Shown here piece by piece: positions 47,742-64,000 of a stretch of 64,000 nucleotides of DNA (position 1 is its first letter; the number at the start of each line of letters is the position of its first letter). Made by a program: the position numbers and the translations under genes. The stretch covers positions 28,870,997 through 28,934,996 of the forward strand of contig OX457053.1 in assembly GCA_949752735.1 (NCBI GenBank), given 5' to 3'. The notes beneath the pieces were generated by a model. That model did not search any database, was not told the DNA's origin, and worked only from the letters and a program-made list of their open reading frames with translations. Origin of the DNA: Lumbricus terrestris (Eukaryota > Annelida > Clitellata > Crassiclitellata > Lumbricidae).

Positions 47742-49065
47742 CAGTGCCGGCGCTAGGGTACCTGAGGCCCCCCCCAAAAAAACTCGAGGCCCCTAAACCT
47801 TAAGTTGTGTTAATTTTTTTGAAATTTTCACACTGTACAGGTAGATTTTTAAGCTGTCAGCATAACAAAATTGCTCTTTTTTCAATGCTGTTGTTCGTGG
47901 TTTAGGACTTCAGAATGTCGCCTTCCAATTGTTAAAACTTTTCGAATTTGTACACTCTAGCTGTTGCATTTGAAGCTGTCATCCTAACAAAATTGTTCAT
48001 AATTTCAGTGCTTAGAGACATGTTTTAAGACTTCAATAAATTTTCCATCTTCATTGTTTAATTTTCGATTTGCACACTGTAGCCTAATCGTCGTATTTTA
48101 AGCTGTCATCTTAACAGAATTGATCATTATGGAAAGACAATGGATAAAACAGAAAAAATTTATAATAGCCTACTTATGGAAATTTTCTGAAATATTGGGA
48201 GAATATAAGGACTCCGTCCCCTTCACAAATTGTGGGGTCCGTGTCCCTGTCCCCTCTAAGCCTCAGCCCTTGGTTGAAGGACAATTGCCGTATTGGTTTG
48301 GTTTTATTGTTTTTTATGTTTTGAGTAAATGTATAATTCGGTGCGTAGTTTCAGGAATGAACAGTCGTGAAAAGTATAATTATTAAATGCCAGATAAATT
48401 TAGAGGCCCCTTACAAACTTGAGACCATACACGTCCCAATGACATATGGGGTCTACACAGGCTTTATTTGGGGGGCCTCATGCAGGTTTTATTTCGTGAC
48501 TTCACTCCATTAGGCTAGTGTTTAGAATAAGTTATAAACGTTGTGTTTGAGAAAGTAGACTCAAATGGCCTGAATTAGTTTTAAATGGCTAGCCTATTCT
48601 TACACCCAATTATTATATAACAATTTGCCCGGTAGAGTAGTGGTTAACACGCTGGCCAAGAGTGCGAGAGGTAGTGAGTTCGAGCCCCCGTTGGGCGGAT
48701 TTGCTTTGTAGGCTGCCATCGGCGCCGTATAATTACAAAGCTGTCTGTTCAGTTGGTAGTTAAGTTTAATTAAGATTACTGCATAACCTGTAAATGTAAA
48801 GCGCAGTGCGTCTTGCAGGCGTTTAATTAAAGAAAAAATATTATTATTATTATTATTATTAGTATGGTATTTGCATTTAGATCTGCTATATGGCAGTGCC
48901 ATGGTTTGTTGAGGCATGTACCAGACCGAATTGGGGGGCCCCCAAGTGAATGCGCCATTTTAACAAATATACATTCACAAAAATAGGCATAATGATCAGC
49001 TAAATTTGGAGGCCCCTTGCCAACTTGAGGCCCCCCCCAACCGGGGGGTGCTAACGCCGGCACTG
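47742..49065. mobile_element. 1324-bp hAT-type element inserted in an open frame, perfect 8-bp duplication
   Basis: Termini CAGTGCCGGCGCTAGGG and CTAACGCCGGCACTG, flanked by CATTCACA at 47734-47741 and 49066-49073. Subterminal GAGGCCCCCCCC runs flank both ends. The interior contains three degenerate ~110-bp segments with AAGCTGTCA(T/G)C(C/A)TAACA..ATTG and a nested tRNA-SINE. Removing the element and one CATTCACA joins FTI-H to RTAEDIAREDKG in frame. Confidence 0.92.
48622..48866 (+). mobile_element. SINE family B nested in the hAT element
   Basis: Head CCCGGTAGAGTAGTGGTTAA (box A) and GAGTTCGAGCCCC (box B), body TTTGCTTTGTAGGCTGCCAT, tail (TTA)n. A second, truncated copy lies at 62949. Confidence 0.88.
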
Positions 49066-50539
49066 CATTCACAGAACAGCAGAAGACATTGCAAGAGAAG
49101 ACAAAGGTAAACCGATTCAAAAAGACAATGCAAGAACAACGAAAACAACTAGAGCAGCAAGAACGAAATCTAAAATAAAATCTCAACTGAGTACTTACAA
49201 TCAAACTAAAGCAACACAACACCTTGATAGGCACCATCGTCTAAATGCATCAGCTAGCCAAGCCCATCAGGAACACACACCAAAAGGAAGGGAATTTACA
49301 TTTTCAGCAGATTCTCTACAAGTTGTCAGCTGTGTTCGAAATACTGAGGACCTACCAAATCTGCACAATATTCGTAAGCCATCAGCTGCAGCAACACTAA
49401 AGTTAGATGCAATCACAACTGATAAAAAGTCAGGATCCCAAACTCTAAAATTTACTGCCACCACATCTATTGTGCCTGATGATAATGTTGAAATTGAAGA
49501 CCACCACATCGAAGTTGAAGTGATCCCTGAAAACCAGCAAAAGTCAATGGAAAGTGTGATATCTAAACACATTTCACCTGTGTTAGAAGATGGAATATTA
49601 GCACAGAGCAGTAAAATGTTGAAAAACACCAACTGGACTTGCGTGCGGGAATTTATTCACAGAAGACAGAAAATCTTTCGTTTCTTGCTGTTGACAAAGC
49701 AATCTATTCATCAGAGTCAACTGATCATCTGTCACCTTTGAAAGTGCTAGAAAACCTACCATCAACAAAACAAGATAACCGATCTGTAGCAGCTTCTATC
49801 AGTAGGTTTTCCTTATCCGTAGTAGAACTCTGCAGACTCGGTTCAAATGCAGCCATCCAGAATGAACTCACAGTAGCATTCAATGTGGAATGTTCAGATA
49901 TTTTTTCGGAGTCTAAGCAAGGTTCTGCAATAAAAGACCATGGAACATCACAGAGCACTGCATCACTAAAGGCATCATCATGCAGCAACGTATTGTGCCC
50001 AACTAGTGTCTCTGTAATGTCTGTACAGCAACTAACTACTAATAAAGTGGCTTCTTCTGAATGCACACTGCCTCTGTTTTGTGCCTCAAGAAAATTATCC
50101 TTGGCTTCACCTCTTGATATTGCTTTCGGTGAAGCAATCACAGAGCCTGGCGAAATGTTATCGTGCATAGGAGACTGTGACACGACTAAAGAGCTTGTAA
50201 CGTCGCTACCTAAAAAATGTGACCAACTTCTGGACAACACAGAACTGTATCAGTTATTCCCATTACCTGAAAACTACAATGTCTAAAGAAAACATTACAG
50301 AAGGAAGCAGGCATAATCTAATGGCAGAAAATATTCCTTGAACAGCAACAGATGGTGCAGCATCTGCGAGAAAGTCTAGGCTGAAATCTAAACGTCATGC
50401 TCCAGCTTTGTCAAGTGCTGAATTGATTGAGAATGACGCTCAAAGCGCATCAACTAAACAAGGACATCTAAAATTGGTGCAAAGTGAAGAGTTGGCATGC
50501 ATGAAATATGTGCAACATATTGCAAACCCTGTTAAAAAG

Positions 50540-51242
50540 GGTGACCCGTCAAAAGGGCGCTCAACAGAAGAGCGGCGCTCTTAAAAGAAATATTATCGCG
50601 AACGATATCGCGGAAGAAGTAAAGTATTTGAAAAACACAAGTGATCCACCACTACTTGCATAACTTTAATGATTAACAAGATGTAGAAGCTAAGAAATTA
50701 TTTCAGAAATACAAACAAGAGTTAAAATGAGAAGTTCAAAATCCATAAAAGGTGTTTAAACTAATGACTAAAAGTCAAAGCCGAAAATTTCAAAAATACA
50801 GACTGCCGCAGTTAGTCGTTGACGGGACACCAGAAACGTAAATCGTCAGGCTACATTATACACTTGCCAGTGTGGAGCTATTTAAAACAAATTTAACCAT
50901 TACATACCTCCATGACATGCTTCCTTTGCTTATATATAAAACTTACATCATGTGATTACGACCGTTCCAACCTCTCATGTTACCGCTTTCTACACTCGAT
51001 TTGTTTATTTTAAAACCTCTTCTAGGTGCTCGAAGCATGTTGTCTATCAACAAACACCATGTGTGAAATATTTAAGTATTATTTGCTCGTTGTCGCGACG
51101 TCGTTGAGCTGCTTATTTACTAATAACATTATCACCTATAGGCCGACTCTTCATTGATAATATTTCTTTTAGGAGTGCCACTCTTATGTCGGCGCCTGTT
51201 TGTCGGCGCACTTTTGTTGGGCGCCCTTTTGACGGGGTGCCA
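50540..51242. mobile_element. 703-bp hAT-like element, 8-bp duplication TTAAAAAG, in the tail region
   Basis: The left end GGTGACCCGTCAAAAGGGCG is inverted at the right end CGCCCTTTTGACGGGGTGCC. Inverted arms extend about 90 bp to a shared TAAAAGAAATATTAT. Flanks TTAAAAAG at 50532-50539 and 51243-51250. No transposase frame. Confidence 0.88.
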
Positions 51243-52140
51243 TTAAAAAGAAAGTCGGTGTCAAATGTTCTCCACTGCAGTACGTCTTTAGATCATGCCA
51301 AACCAGCTGTTACAAAAAACAGCCAAGGACCCAGCCCCAGATAACACAAGAAGCAATGAAGAATCCTGGACTTCAAGGTCACTGATGATGGAACCATTTC
51401 TATCTAGTAATAGTGTGGATGAGCAAAGGTGCATAAGGCACGAATTGATAGACGGCAGTGAACAACAATCACTGGAAAGCGTATCAGACAATGCCCAACG
51501 ATCTCGGTTGAGCCGCTCGAAGGGATGCAGAACTTCAAACAGAGGTGCATTGGACAACATTAACTTGCCATCCTCTTTCAAATCCGCTCATTCTATAACG
51601 ATGTCGGATGCTGATCCAAAAGTGTAAGCTAAATCTTCACCAAGCAATAATTATCCGAAGTGTCATGAACTGGAAGATCCACTTGGCTTTGCAAATGCCG
51701 ATGAACTAGAAAGCTGTTCGCAGGTGTCGAGTAAACATATCTGCTCAAAATCTAAATGCAATGTATCTAACCAGAAAGCTTCAAAACCTCAGCATGAACT
51801 TGCAATTGAGCCAGAAATAGGAAACCAACCAGATGAATCTGTAGCAGTTATAGATGCCAGGCGGGTTGCATGTTGCATAAAGAAGTCTGGACTTGATCAA
51901 TCTGACTCGGATTTAAGCCACTCAGACAGATGCAAACCAAGGATATCTGTAGCAGAAACCTCCCTTACACTGGGCAGTTTTAATTCATCAGGTAATCAGA
52001 AAGACACACATGCATTTCCTTCAGTTGTAGACACCTACTCGATACAGTATGCAAAACCATTGTAAGAAGTCGATGAAACAAAACACTTGGGAAAAATCTT
52101 CTGCGTCTAAGAGCACTTCACAGCAATCTGATGACTCAGT

Positions 52141-52370
52141 GTGGGGACGCGGTGGTGTAGTGGTGGCGTCGTTGCCTTGAAGCCGGAAGGTTCGAGGTTC
52201 TAATCCACCTCAAGTCGCTGCGTATGGACCTTGGGCAAGTCCTTCACGCGCAATTGCTCAGTGCTTCGGTGTGAAACTCCGATGCAGTGTCCGCTCTGCA
52301 GTCGGAAGCGCCTCTGAGTAGAAAGCTTGAGGGGGCGCTATGACAAGTGCACATACAAACAAAGACTCGC
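52141..52370 (+). mobile_element. SINE family A inside the tail region
   Basis: Same blocks as 42921-43145: GCGGTGGTGTAGTGGTGGCG, GAGGTTCTAATCC, AATTGCTCAGTGCTTCGG, GAAGCGCCTCTGAGTAG, GAGGGGGCGCTATGACAAGT. It splits the last open block from the one before. Confidence 0.9.
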
Positions 52371-52659
52371 AGAGAAAGAGATCGGAGGCAATAAAGTGCC
52401 AAGAAATTTCAAGTGAGCAGCGGGAAATCAAACCAGTGTCTGAACTAAAAACATACTCCCAGTCAGAATCTGATAATTTCAAGTTGATAGACGAAGGAAA
52501 AGAGAAATCACAACCTAAATCAAAGTTGAGGAATACCAGTAGTGTGCAATTAACCAATGAACTTACAAGTTCTTCAAACAAATGCTCAACTCCTCTGACT
52601 GACATTAAACTTTCAAGCCACCAGCAAGCTCTTCACTGGGAATCTATCCAGAAATAGTA

Positions 52660-54085
52660 AGCAAGATTCAGGGTCCCTGAAGACATCCAAAAGATAGCCT
52701 CAATGCAGAAGATTGCGTAAAGAAGGGAAAATATGAGTAAAAATGTGCTCAAGGTGCAGTCTAAACATTTCAAAAATCTCATAAATGAAATTTTCAACTT
52801 GTCATTTGACTAGTATACAACAGGATCAAGCATCTTGAAACTGATGGATAGAGGATGTGAAATTTATTTAAGTTTGCACAACTATGTTCTATTTATCAAA
52901 GCTATGATCTTGGTTGTTGTACAGAAAACTTCTATTTAATTAACTATTGCTATTGGGCACATGAATTGCACTATTGTGCACATCATTCCAGAGCAAATAT
53001 CCACCAATTCATATTTCTGCGAGAAAAACAGCTTAATGAAATTAAATTTAGAATTTGAGTTACACCCACAGCTGAAGCCGCTGGAGTAATTCAAGTACAC
53101 TCATTGAGATTTCAGAAGTGATATGATACACTCCTTACATAAATCGTCAAATTATTGCTCCAGCTATCATAAATTATAAAGGAGTTATAATATTTATAAG
53201 TAAAAAATTTTGTCAGAAACATGGTATCTGTAGTGTCTGAACTTGTATCCAAGATGCAACTGTCATTTGTTATTGTTGCTGTGGTTATTGCTTTCCTGCT
53301 CCTCAGAAAAACTGTACAAAGAAATTGAATGAAATAGTGCACAAATTGCAAGAGTCTATAAATATAATGCACTATTCTATCATTGTTTCTGTTCAACGGT
53401 TGTATTAATTGTTGACGTCAACTTTTAAAAGCCAGGTAGTTTTTGAACTTGTTTGTGCAGAAATGTGACCCATCTGACCAAAGCCAGGTGTATGTTGCAA
53501 TGCATGCTTCTGAGATAATGAGCAAAATGTGATAAAAACTCAATTTTTCAAGTTTTGGTTTCTGACAGAAAATGATAAATAAACATACTTGACTTGTGTT
53601 AAACACATTAAAACAAAAATTTGTGAAAAATGTTATTTTTAATGATTTTGAAATGGTTAAATGACTTTTGTAGAAATTTTCCACTTTCCTCGCCATTAAT
53701 AGCCATATATGCACAAGACTAGCATAACAAATGAGATGCAAGTAAAAAGTCCACAATTCCTTCTAGCAAATTTAATTCAATTCCGAACATGTTTGATAAA
53801 GAATCTTGCATTCCAAAATTATAGGAAGCTTCAAATGCATTTTTTCTCAGAATTATAATTCGAACCGTTGAACCATATTTTTGTAACCATAACTTTCTAC
53901 AAGAACATGGTAGAACAATAAGATTTGTGTCATTTTAAAGAAGATACTTTATTCTTTTAAAAAATGTATGACACTCAAATTGTAAAAAAATACGACTTAA
54001 GCTTGGTCAGATGGGTAACAAAAGTTACTCTCTGACACATTCTATAAGCAGTGAAGCACTTAAAAACTGTTCTGTTTGTCCGTAC
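52660..54085. other. AT-rich interval, no supported gene
   Basis: No splice-bordered exon, recognisable repeat or RNA was found on either strand. Frames of 84-112 residues on the minus strand are Phe/Ile/Tyr-rich products of the base composition. Confidence 0.5.
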
Positions 54086-54155
54086 TGGAGTTCGGAGCAC
54101 CTCGGAGTAGTTTCCTTGAAGAGGCGCTATATAAATACTCGAATGAATGAAAAGT
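54085..54155 (+). mobile_element. SINE tail (family A type)
   Basis: GGAGCACCTCGGAGTAG, then CTTGAAGAGGCGCTATATAA and AATGAATG. 5'-truncated. Confidence 0.75.
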
Positions 54156-54439
54156 AGACTTGTTCTAGACAACATAATGTAGCATGTCAGTTGAGTTTCA
54201 ATACCCTTTTTATTAAGGCAGTAGGGCACCTGTTAAACATCTTAGTGATTGTTTAATTAATGTTGAATACCATATTCAAGTTATTCAAGAAATGTACATC
54301 TTAATACAGGAAAACTAATTATGTCATTCAAATGATTTTGTTTCATTCCTGTTTTTTAACCAAATAATATTGCATAACAAGAATAACACAACTTCTACAA
54401 TGGCAAGAATGCTTGAAGATTTTGCTTCCACAGTCAAAG

Positions 54440-54890
54440 TTAATAACCTACATCTGGTGCCGTCAGCTCTTGGAGCTCTGGCAACATTCGTGATGTATCC
54501 TCTCCAGTGTCTCCTCTCTTGTCGCCTCTCTCAGCTCCTCCAGGCTCATGCCAGACTTTTCCTGTACCTCATCCAACCATCTCTTCCTCGGTATTCCACG
54601 TCTCCTCCTTCCCTCACCGCATACCGTCATCAGCTCCTTTTCCAAACCATTAGATCTCATCACATGGCCAAAGTAGCTCAATTTCCTCCAAGTTGCTGTT
54701 TGCTGCAGTGTCTCCTCCCTCTCTATTCCGAGCTCCCTGCGCACGATTCGTTAGTTCTCTTCTCCGTCCATGAAATCCTTAGCATCTTTCTCCAAATCCA
54801 CATCTCGCACTCGTTGATTTTCTTTTCCATATCCCGTGTCTTTGTCCATGTCCAACATATAATATATAGCAAGATGCATTAGTGTAACCA
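54440..54890 (-). pseudogene. LINE reverse transcriptase C-terminal fragment
   Basis: The minus strand reads KLSYFGHVMRSNGLEKELMT, RRRRGIPRKRWLDEVQEKSG and SLEELREATREETL. Same family type as 3050-3801. Broken upstream near 54760. Confidence 0.85.
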
Positions 54891-55089
54891 TTGCAGTTCA
54901 TCACAAGATGCATAGTCTACATAACAAAGGAAACACCATGTGTCAACCAGTTTAAAAAAGGTCTATTCATTTCAGCTCATTAACATATTTGTCTGTTTTC
55001 CGGAAAAGGTTTGAAGCAGGTCACCTTTTCTAACTGTTCACTTCAGGTGTAGAAATCAACCTCTATGTTAAATTTATGGTGTACAACAT

Positions 55090-55312
55090 ATTTATTTTTC
55101 CTATTTCTAAAGTGTCCCTTCAAGCTTTCTACTCAGAGGCACTCCCGACTAAAGCACGGACACTGCATAGGAGTTTCACACCAAAGCTGACGAGCAATTG
55201 CAAGTGAAGGACTTGCCCAAGGTCCATACGCAACAGCTTGAGGTGGATTCGAACCTGCAACCCTCCAGCTGCAAGGCAACGAACATACCCCTACACCACC
55301 ATGCCACTCGTA
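55090..55312 (-). mobile_element. SINE family A, near full-length
   Basis: Minus strand: GGCATGGTGGTGTAG head, GGTTCGAATCCACC box B, AGTCCTTCACTTGCAATTGC, GTGCCTCTGAGTAGAAAGCT and GAAGGGACACTTTAG. Lies 240 bp downstream of the ECHS1 stop codon. Confidence 0.9.
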
Positions 55313-55556
55313 GCAAACATGTTCGGGTACAAAATTTTAACCAATGCAATGTTTGCATGACCTTCGATATGTATATGGTACATGGAAGCACAATTGTTCA
55401 TTTATTTGGCAATTAACTCAGCTTACTTCCACTTTTGAATAACATCATAATTCTTTTATAAAATGTACATCATAATGAGCCAATAATCAATAGGTGTTCT
55501 GTTCTTTACAAATTCAAACGTTGCAGCATTTCCTGATTGAACTAAAGTGCCTGATT

Positions 55557-62552
<6,996 letters not shown>

Positions 62553-62703
62553 AGCCACAGCAGAATTTATGTTACGATCGTCAAAATAATAAGTGTATAA
62601 GTGTCAAAACGCGCTCCAAACTCAACGAAAAATTATTTTTGCATAGATAATTTGACCCAGTTATCCACCACACCTCGTTGGCTCTACCTGAAAATGTCTC
62701 AAA

Positions 62704-62781
62704 CTAGAGCCAAAGATTAATAGGCTTGTAAGATTAGTTTAGAATATGGTATGATTTATATAGCACCTATATTTTAAAATA
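62704..62781. repeat. 78-bp direct repeat, copy 2 (upstream of ECHS1)
   Basis: One A/G difference from copy 1. Lies about 150 bp upstream of the ECHS1 start codon, so it may be within the promoter. Confidence 0.92.
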
Positions 62782-62948
62782 CTTGTGCGCTTGTTTTGCT
62801 TTTTTAATTTTTAGAAGTGCACTGTCAGTCAGACTTAATAATTTCTAGTTTTAAGCAAAATTTGCTAATTTAGTCGGTCATAATGATTAAGCATCCGGAA
62901 TTCCAAACAAATCTGCTAGACCAAGTTTCCGAGTATATATTTTACTAA

Positions 62949-63065
62949 TGGGGGTCCGGTAGCGCAATGAATAAGACGCTGGCGTAGAGTGCGAGAGGTA
63001 GCGAGTTCGAGCCCCCGTTGGGCAGGGTGAACATGCTTTGCAGGCTGCTATTAGCGCAGTGGCGT
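62949..63065 (+). mobile_element. SINE family B, truncated copy
   Basis: GGTCCGGTAGCGCAATG, GTGCGAGAGGTAGCGAGTTC, GAGCCCCCGTTGGGC and ATGCTTTGCAGGCTGC match 48622-48866; the 3' part is replaced by unrelated sequence. Confidence 0.8.
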
Positions 63066-63227
63066 GTACGTAGCTACCATGTGTGCAATGTGTGCAAAGC
63101 CACGGGCCCACGACCTCCAGCTAGTAGTATAGGGACCCACACACGTGCAGATTGCTAAATTAATTGTGTAGGCTATTATAGGCTATCCTAATTAGTAATT
63201 CGCATTATTTTGTGATAGATGTAAATG

Positions 63228-63476
63228 TAATCGAATTTTTATATAGCGGCTGTCTTATGGCCTCGACCCTGATGGTGAGATCCTTCACCACCGCTCGCCC
63301 GTTTGAATGGACGCCACGCCATTTAGGCCCCCGTGGACGGACCGTGCTAGCCCGAGATTTTGAATCACTGAAATAGCCACCTTGGGGATTCGAACCGCGG
63401 TCCGCACGCTCTCTTCCACAGACGCGCGGCCGCCAGCTCTCTTACCGATGTTACGATGTAGCTAACGTGGACTAGA
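63228..63476 (-). mobile_element. SINE family C, full-length copy
   Basis: Minus-strand head GTTAGCTACATCG, box B GGTTCGAATCCCC (here CGGTTCGAATCCCC), tail GCCGCTATATAAAAATTCGA. It defines the ends used for the copy in ECHS1. The rest of 63480-64000 shows no supported feature. Confidence 0.9.
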
Positions 63477-64000
63477 TGTGATTTTTGTGAACACACTTAA
63501 TGGCATTAGGCTACTTGTACTAAATCCTTGATGAATACAACAGGGGTTATTTTAAGGAATTTTCTCAACTGCACATAAATGACGTATTTTGAGACTGGAC
63601 ATAAGAAAGACCTTGACCAGGGATTTGCCCCCCAAAGCTGAAGCAGCTTTTGGTGAGCGCTCGTTAATAAGCTGGTGCTTTGCGCTTGGCCTTCGACTGG
63701 AGCTTTAGATGTTTGAATATTAAGATTTTCCGACTTTATAAAAATTCATATTAAAGGTCAAAATAAATTGTTATGACAATGTTTGACTCAAAGGTCATCA
63801 TGGCAAAATCTCCAAATGAATTAACGAATGAAATCAGCTAGACGTTCTTAGACGTTTAGACTTTTCAATATCCTTAATCGACTAGAGATCCCTTAAAGAT
63901 TCCTTACAGATCCTCTGCTGTTGCTGGAATTGGAAATAGCTCAGAAAGATTGTTAAGTGTAATAAAGTTAAATGGGTCTATGTTCCTGGACACTTCCAAA

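Larger units (their letters stand above)
44331..52657 (+). pseudogene. long Ser/Thr/Lys-rich tail downstream of PDS5-like exons, broken by shifts and insertions
   Basis: Small exons 44331-44384 and 44955-45055 continue in phase 0. Long open blocks then switch frame: 45135-45917, 45899-46144, 46280-46801, 46933-47184, 47057-47741, 49074-49640, 49639-50286, 50340-50539, 51295-52065, 52340-52657. 45135-45900 holds seven imperfect ~32-residue repeats of the type DSDDEDSPSSMTSPIPRSDN. 47270-47420 has four SKCSAAINDLT-like units. Three long repeats end in EELLPLSETCTV, ELDELFPCWEKFTI and ELYQLFPLPENYNV, each followed by a basic KSRLK-like patch. In-frame stops are few (TGA near 50338, TAA 51625), most breaks being frameshifts. 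Vertebrate PDS5 also has a disordered basic C-terminus, but I see no A/T-hook. Assignment to the same gene is inference. Confidence 0.5.

Noticed and set aside
48600..49237. Minus-strand frames of 105 and 136 residues
   Set aside because: They lie in a hAT element and nested SINE, with poly-Ile from (TTA)n.

Overview
The window is animal nuclear DNA: genes are split into short exons with GT..AG introns, and the introns are packed with tRNA-derived SINEs, LINE 3' fragments, hAT-like MITEs and microsatellites. The SINE/L2-type tails and frequent GGCCTA words suggest a marine invertebrate, possibly a non-vertebrate deuterostome, but I cannot name the species. No prokaryotic or organellar features were seen.

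Layout. 1-13.9 kb is repeats: (GA)n/(GACA)n and (CACAGA)n arrays, a fossil hAT transposon (2376-5323) holding a nest of younger elements, and several MITEs. 13.9-25.3 kb (+) holds a gene that I reconstruct from six in-phase exons: a 1738-residue acidic repeat-bearing exon, a ubiquitin-like domain, a complete TIR domain over three exons, and a Pro/Gly-rich exon. 25.3-39.2 kb is a repeat-rich stretch with LINE pieces, a Ty3/gypsy remnant, several MITEs and a small SPC25-like fragment. 39.2-52.7 kb (+) carries a PDS5-like cohesin-regulator locus. Its HEAT-type exons are recognisable but carry frameshifts. They are followed by a long Ser/Thr/Lys-rich tail that is broken by frameshifts, two hAT-type insertions with 8-bp target duplications, and a SINE. 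55.5-62.6 kb (-) is a recognisable mitochondrial enoyl-CoA hydratase gene (ECHS1), eight exons, with a SINE abutting the 3' end of exon 5. 62.6-64 kb is repeats.

Function. The ubiquitin-TIR gene is the most novel object: ubiquitin is 69/76 identical to the canonical protein but has lost Arg72 and Arg74, and the TIR keeps the Glu that is catalytic in NAD-cleaving TIRs. This suggests a non-conjugated ubiquitin-like module attached to a TIR signalling or NADase module. ECHS1 acts in mitochondrial beta-oxidation and valine breakdown. PDS5 proteins regulate cohesin. I see no evidence that the three genes work together. All exon joins are inferred by eye from phase, splice dinucleotides and remembered family sequences; no transcript or database search was available.
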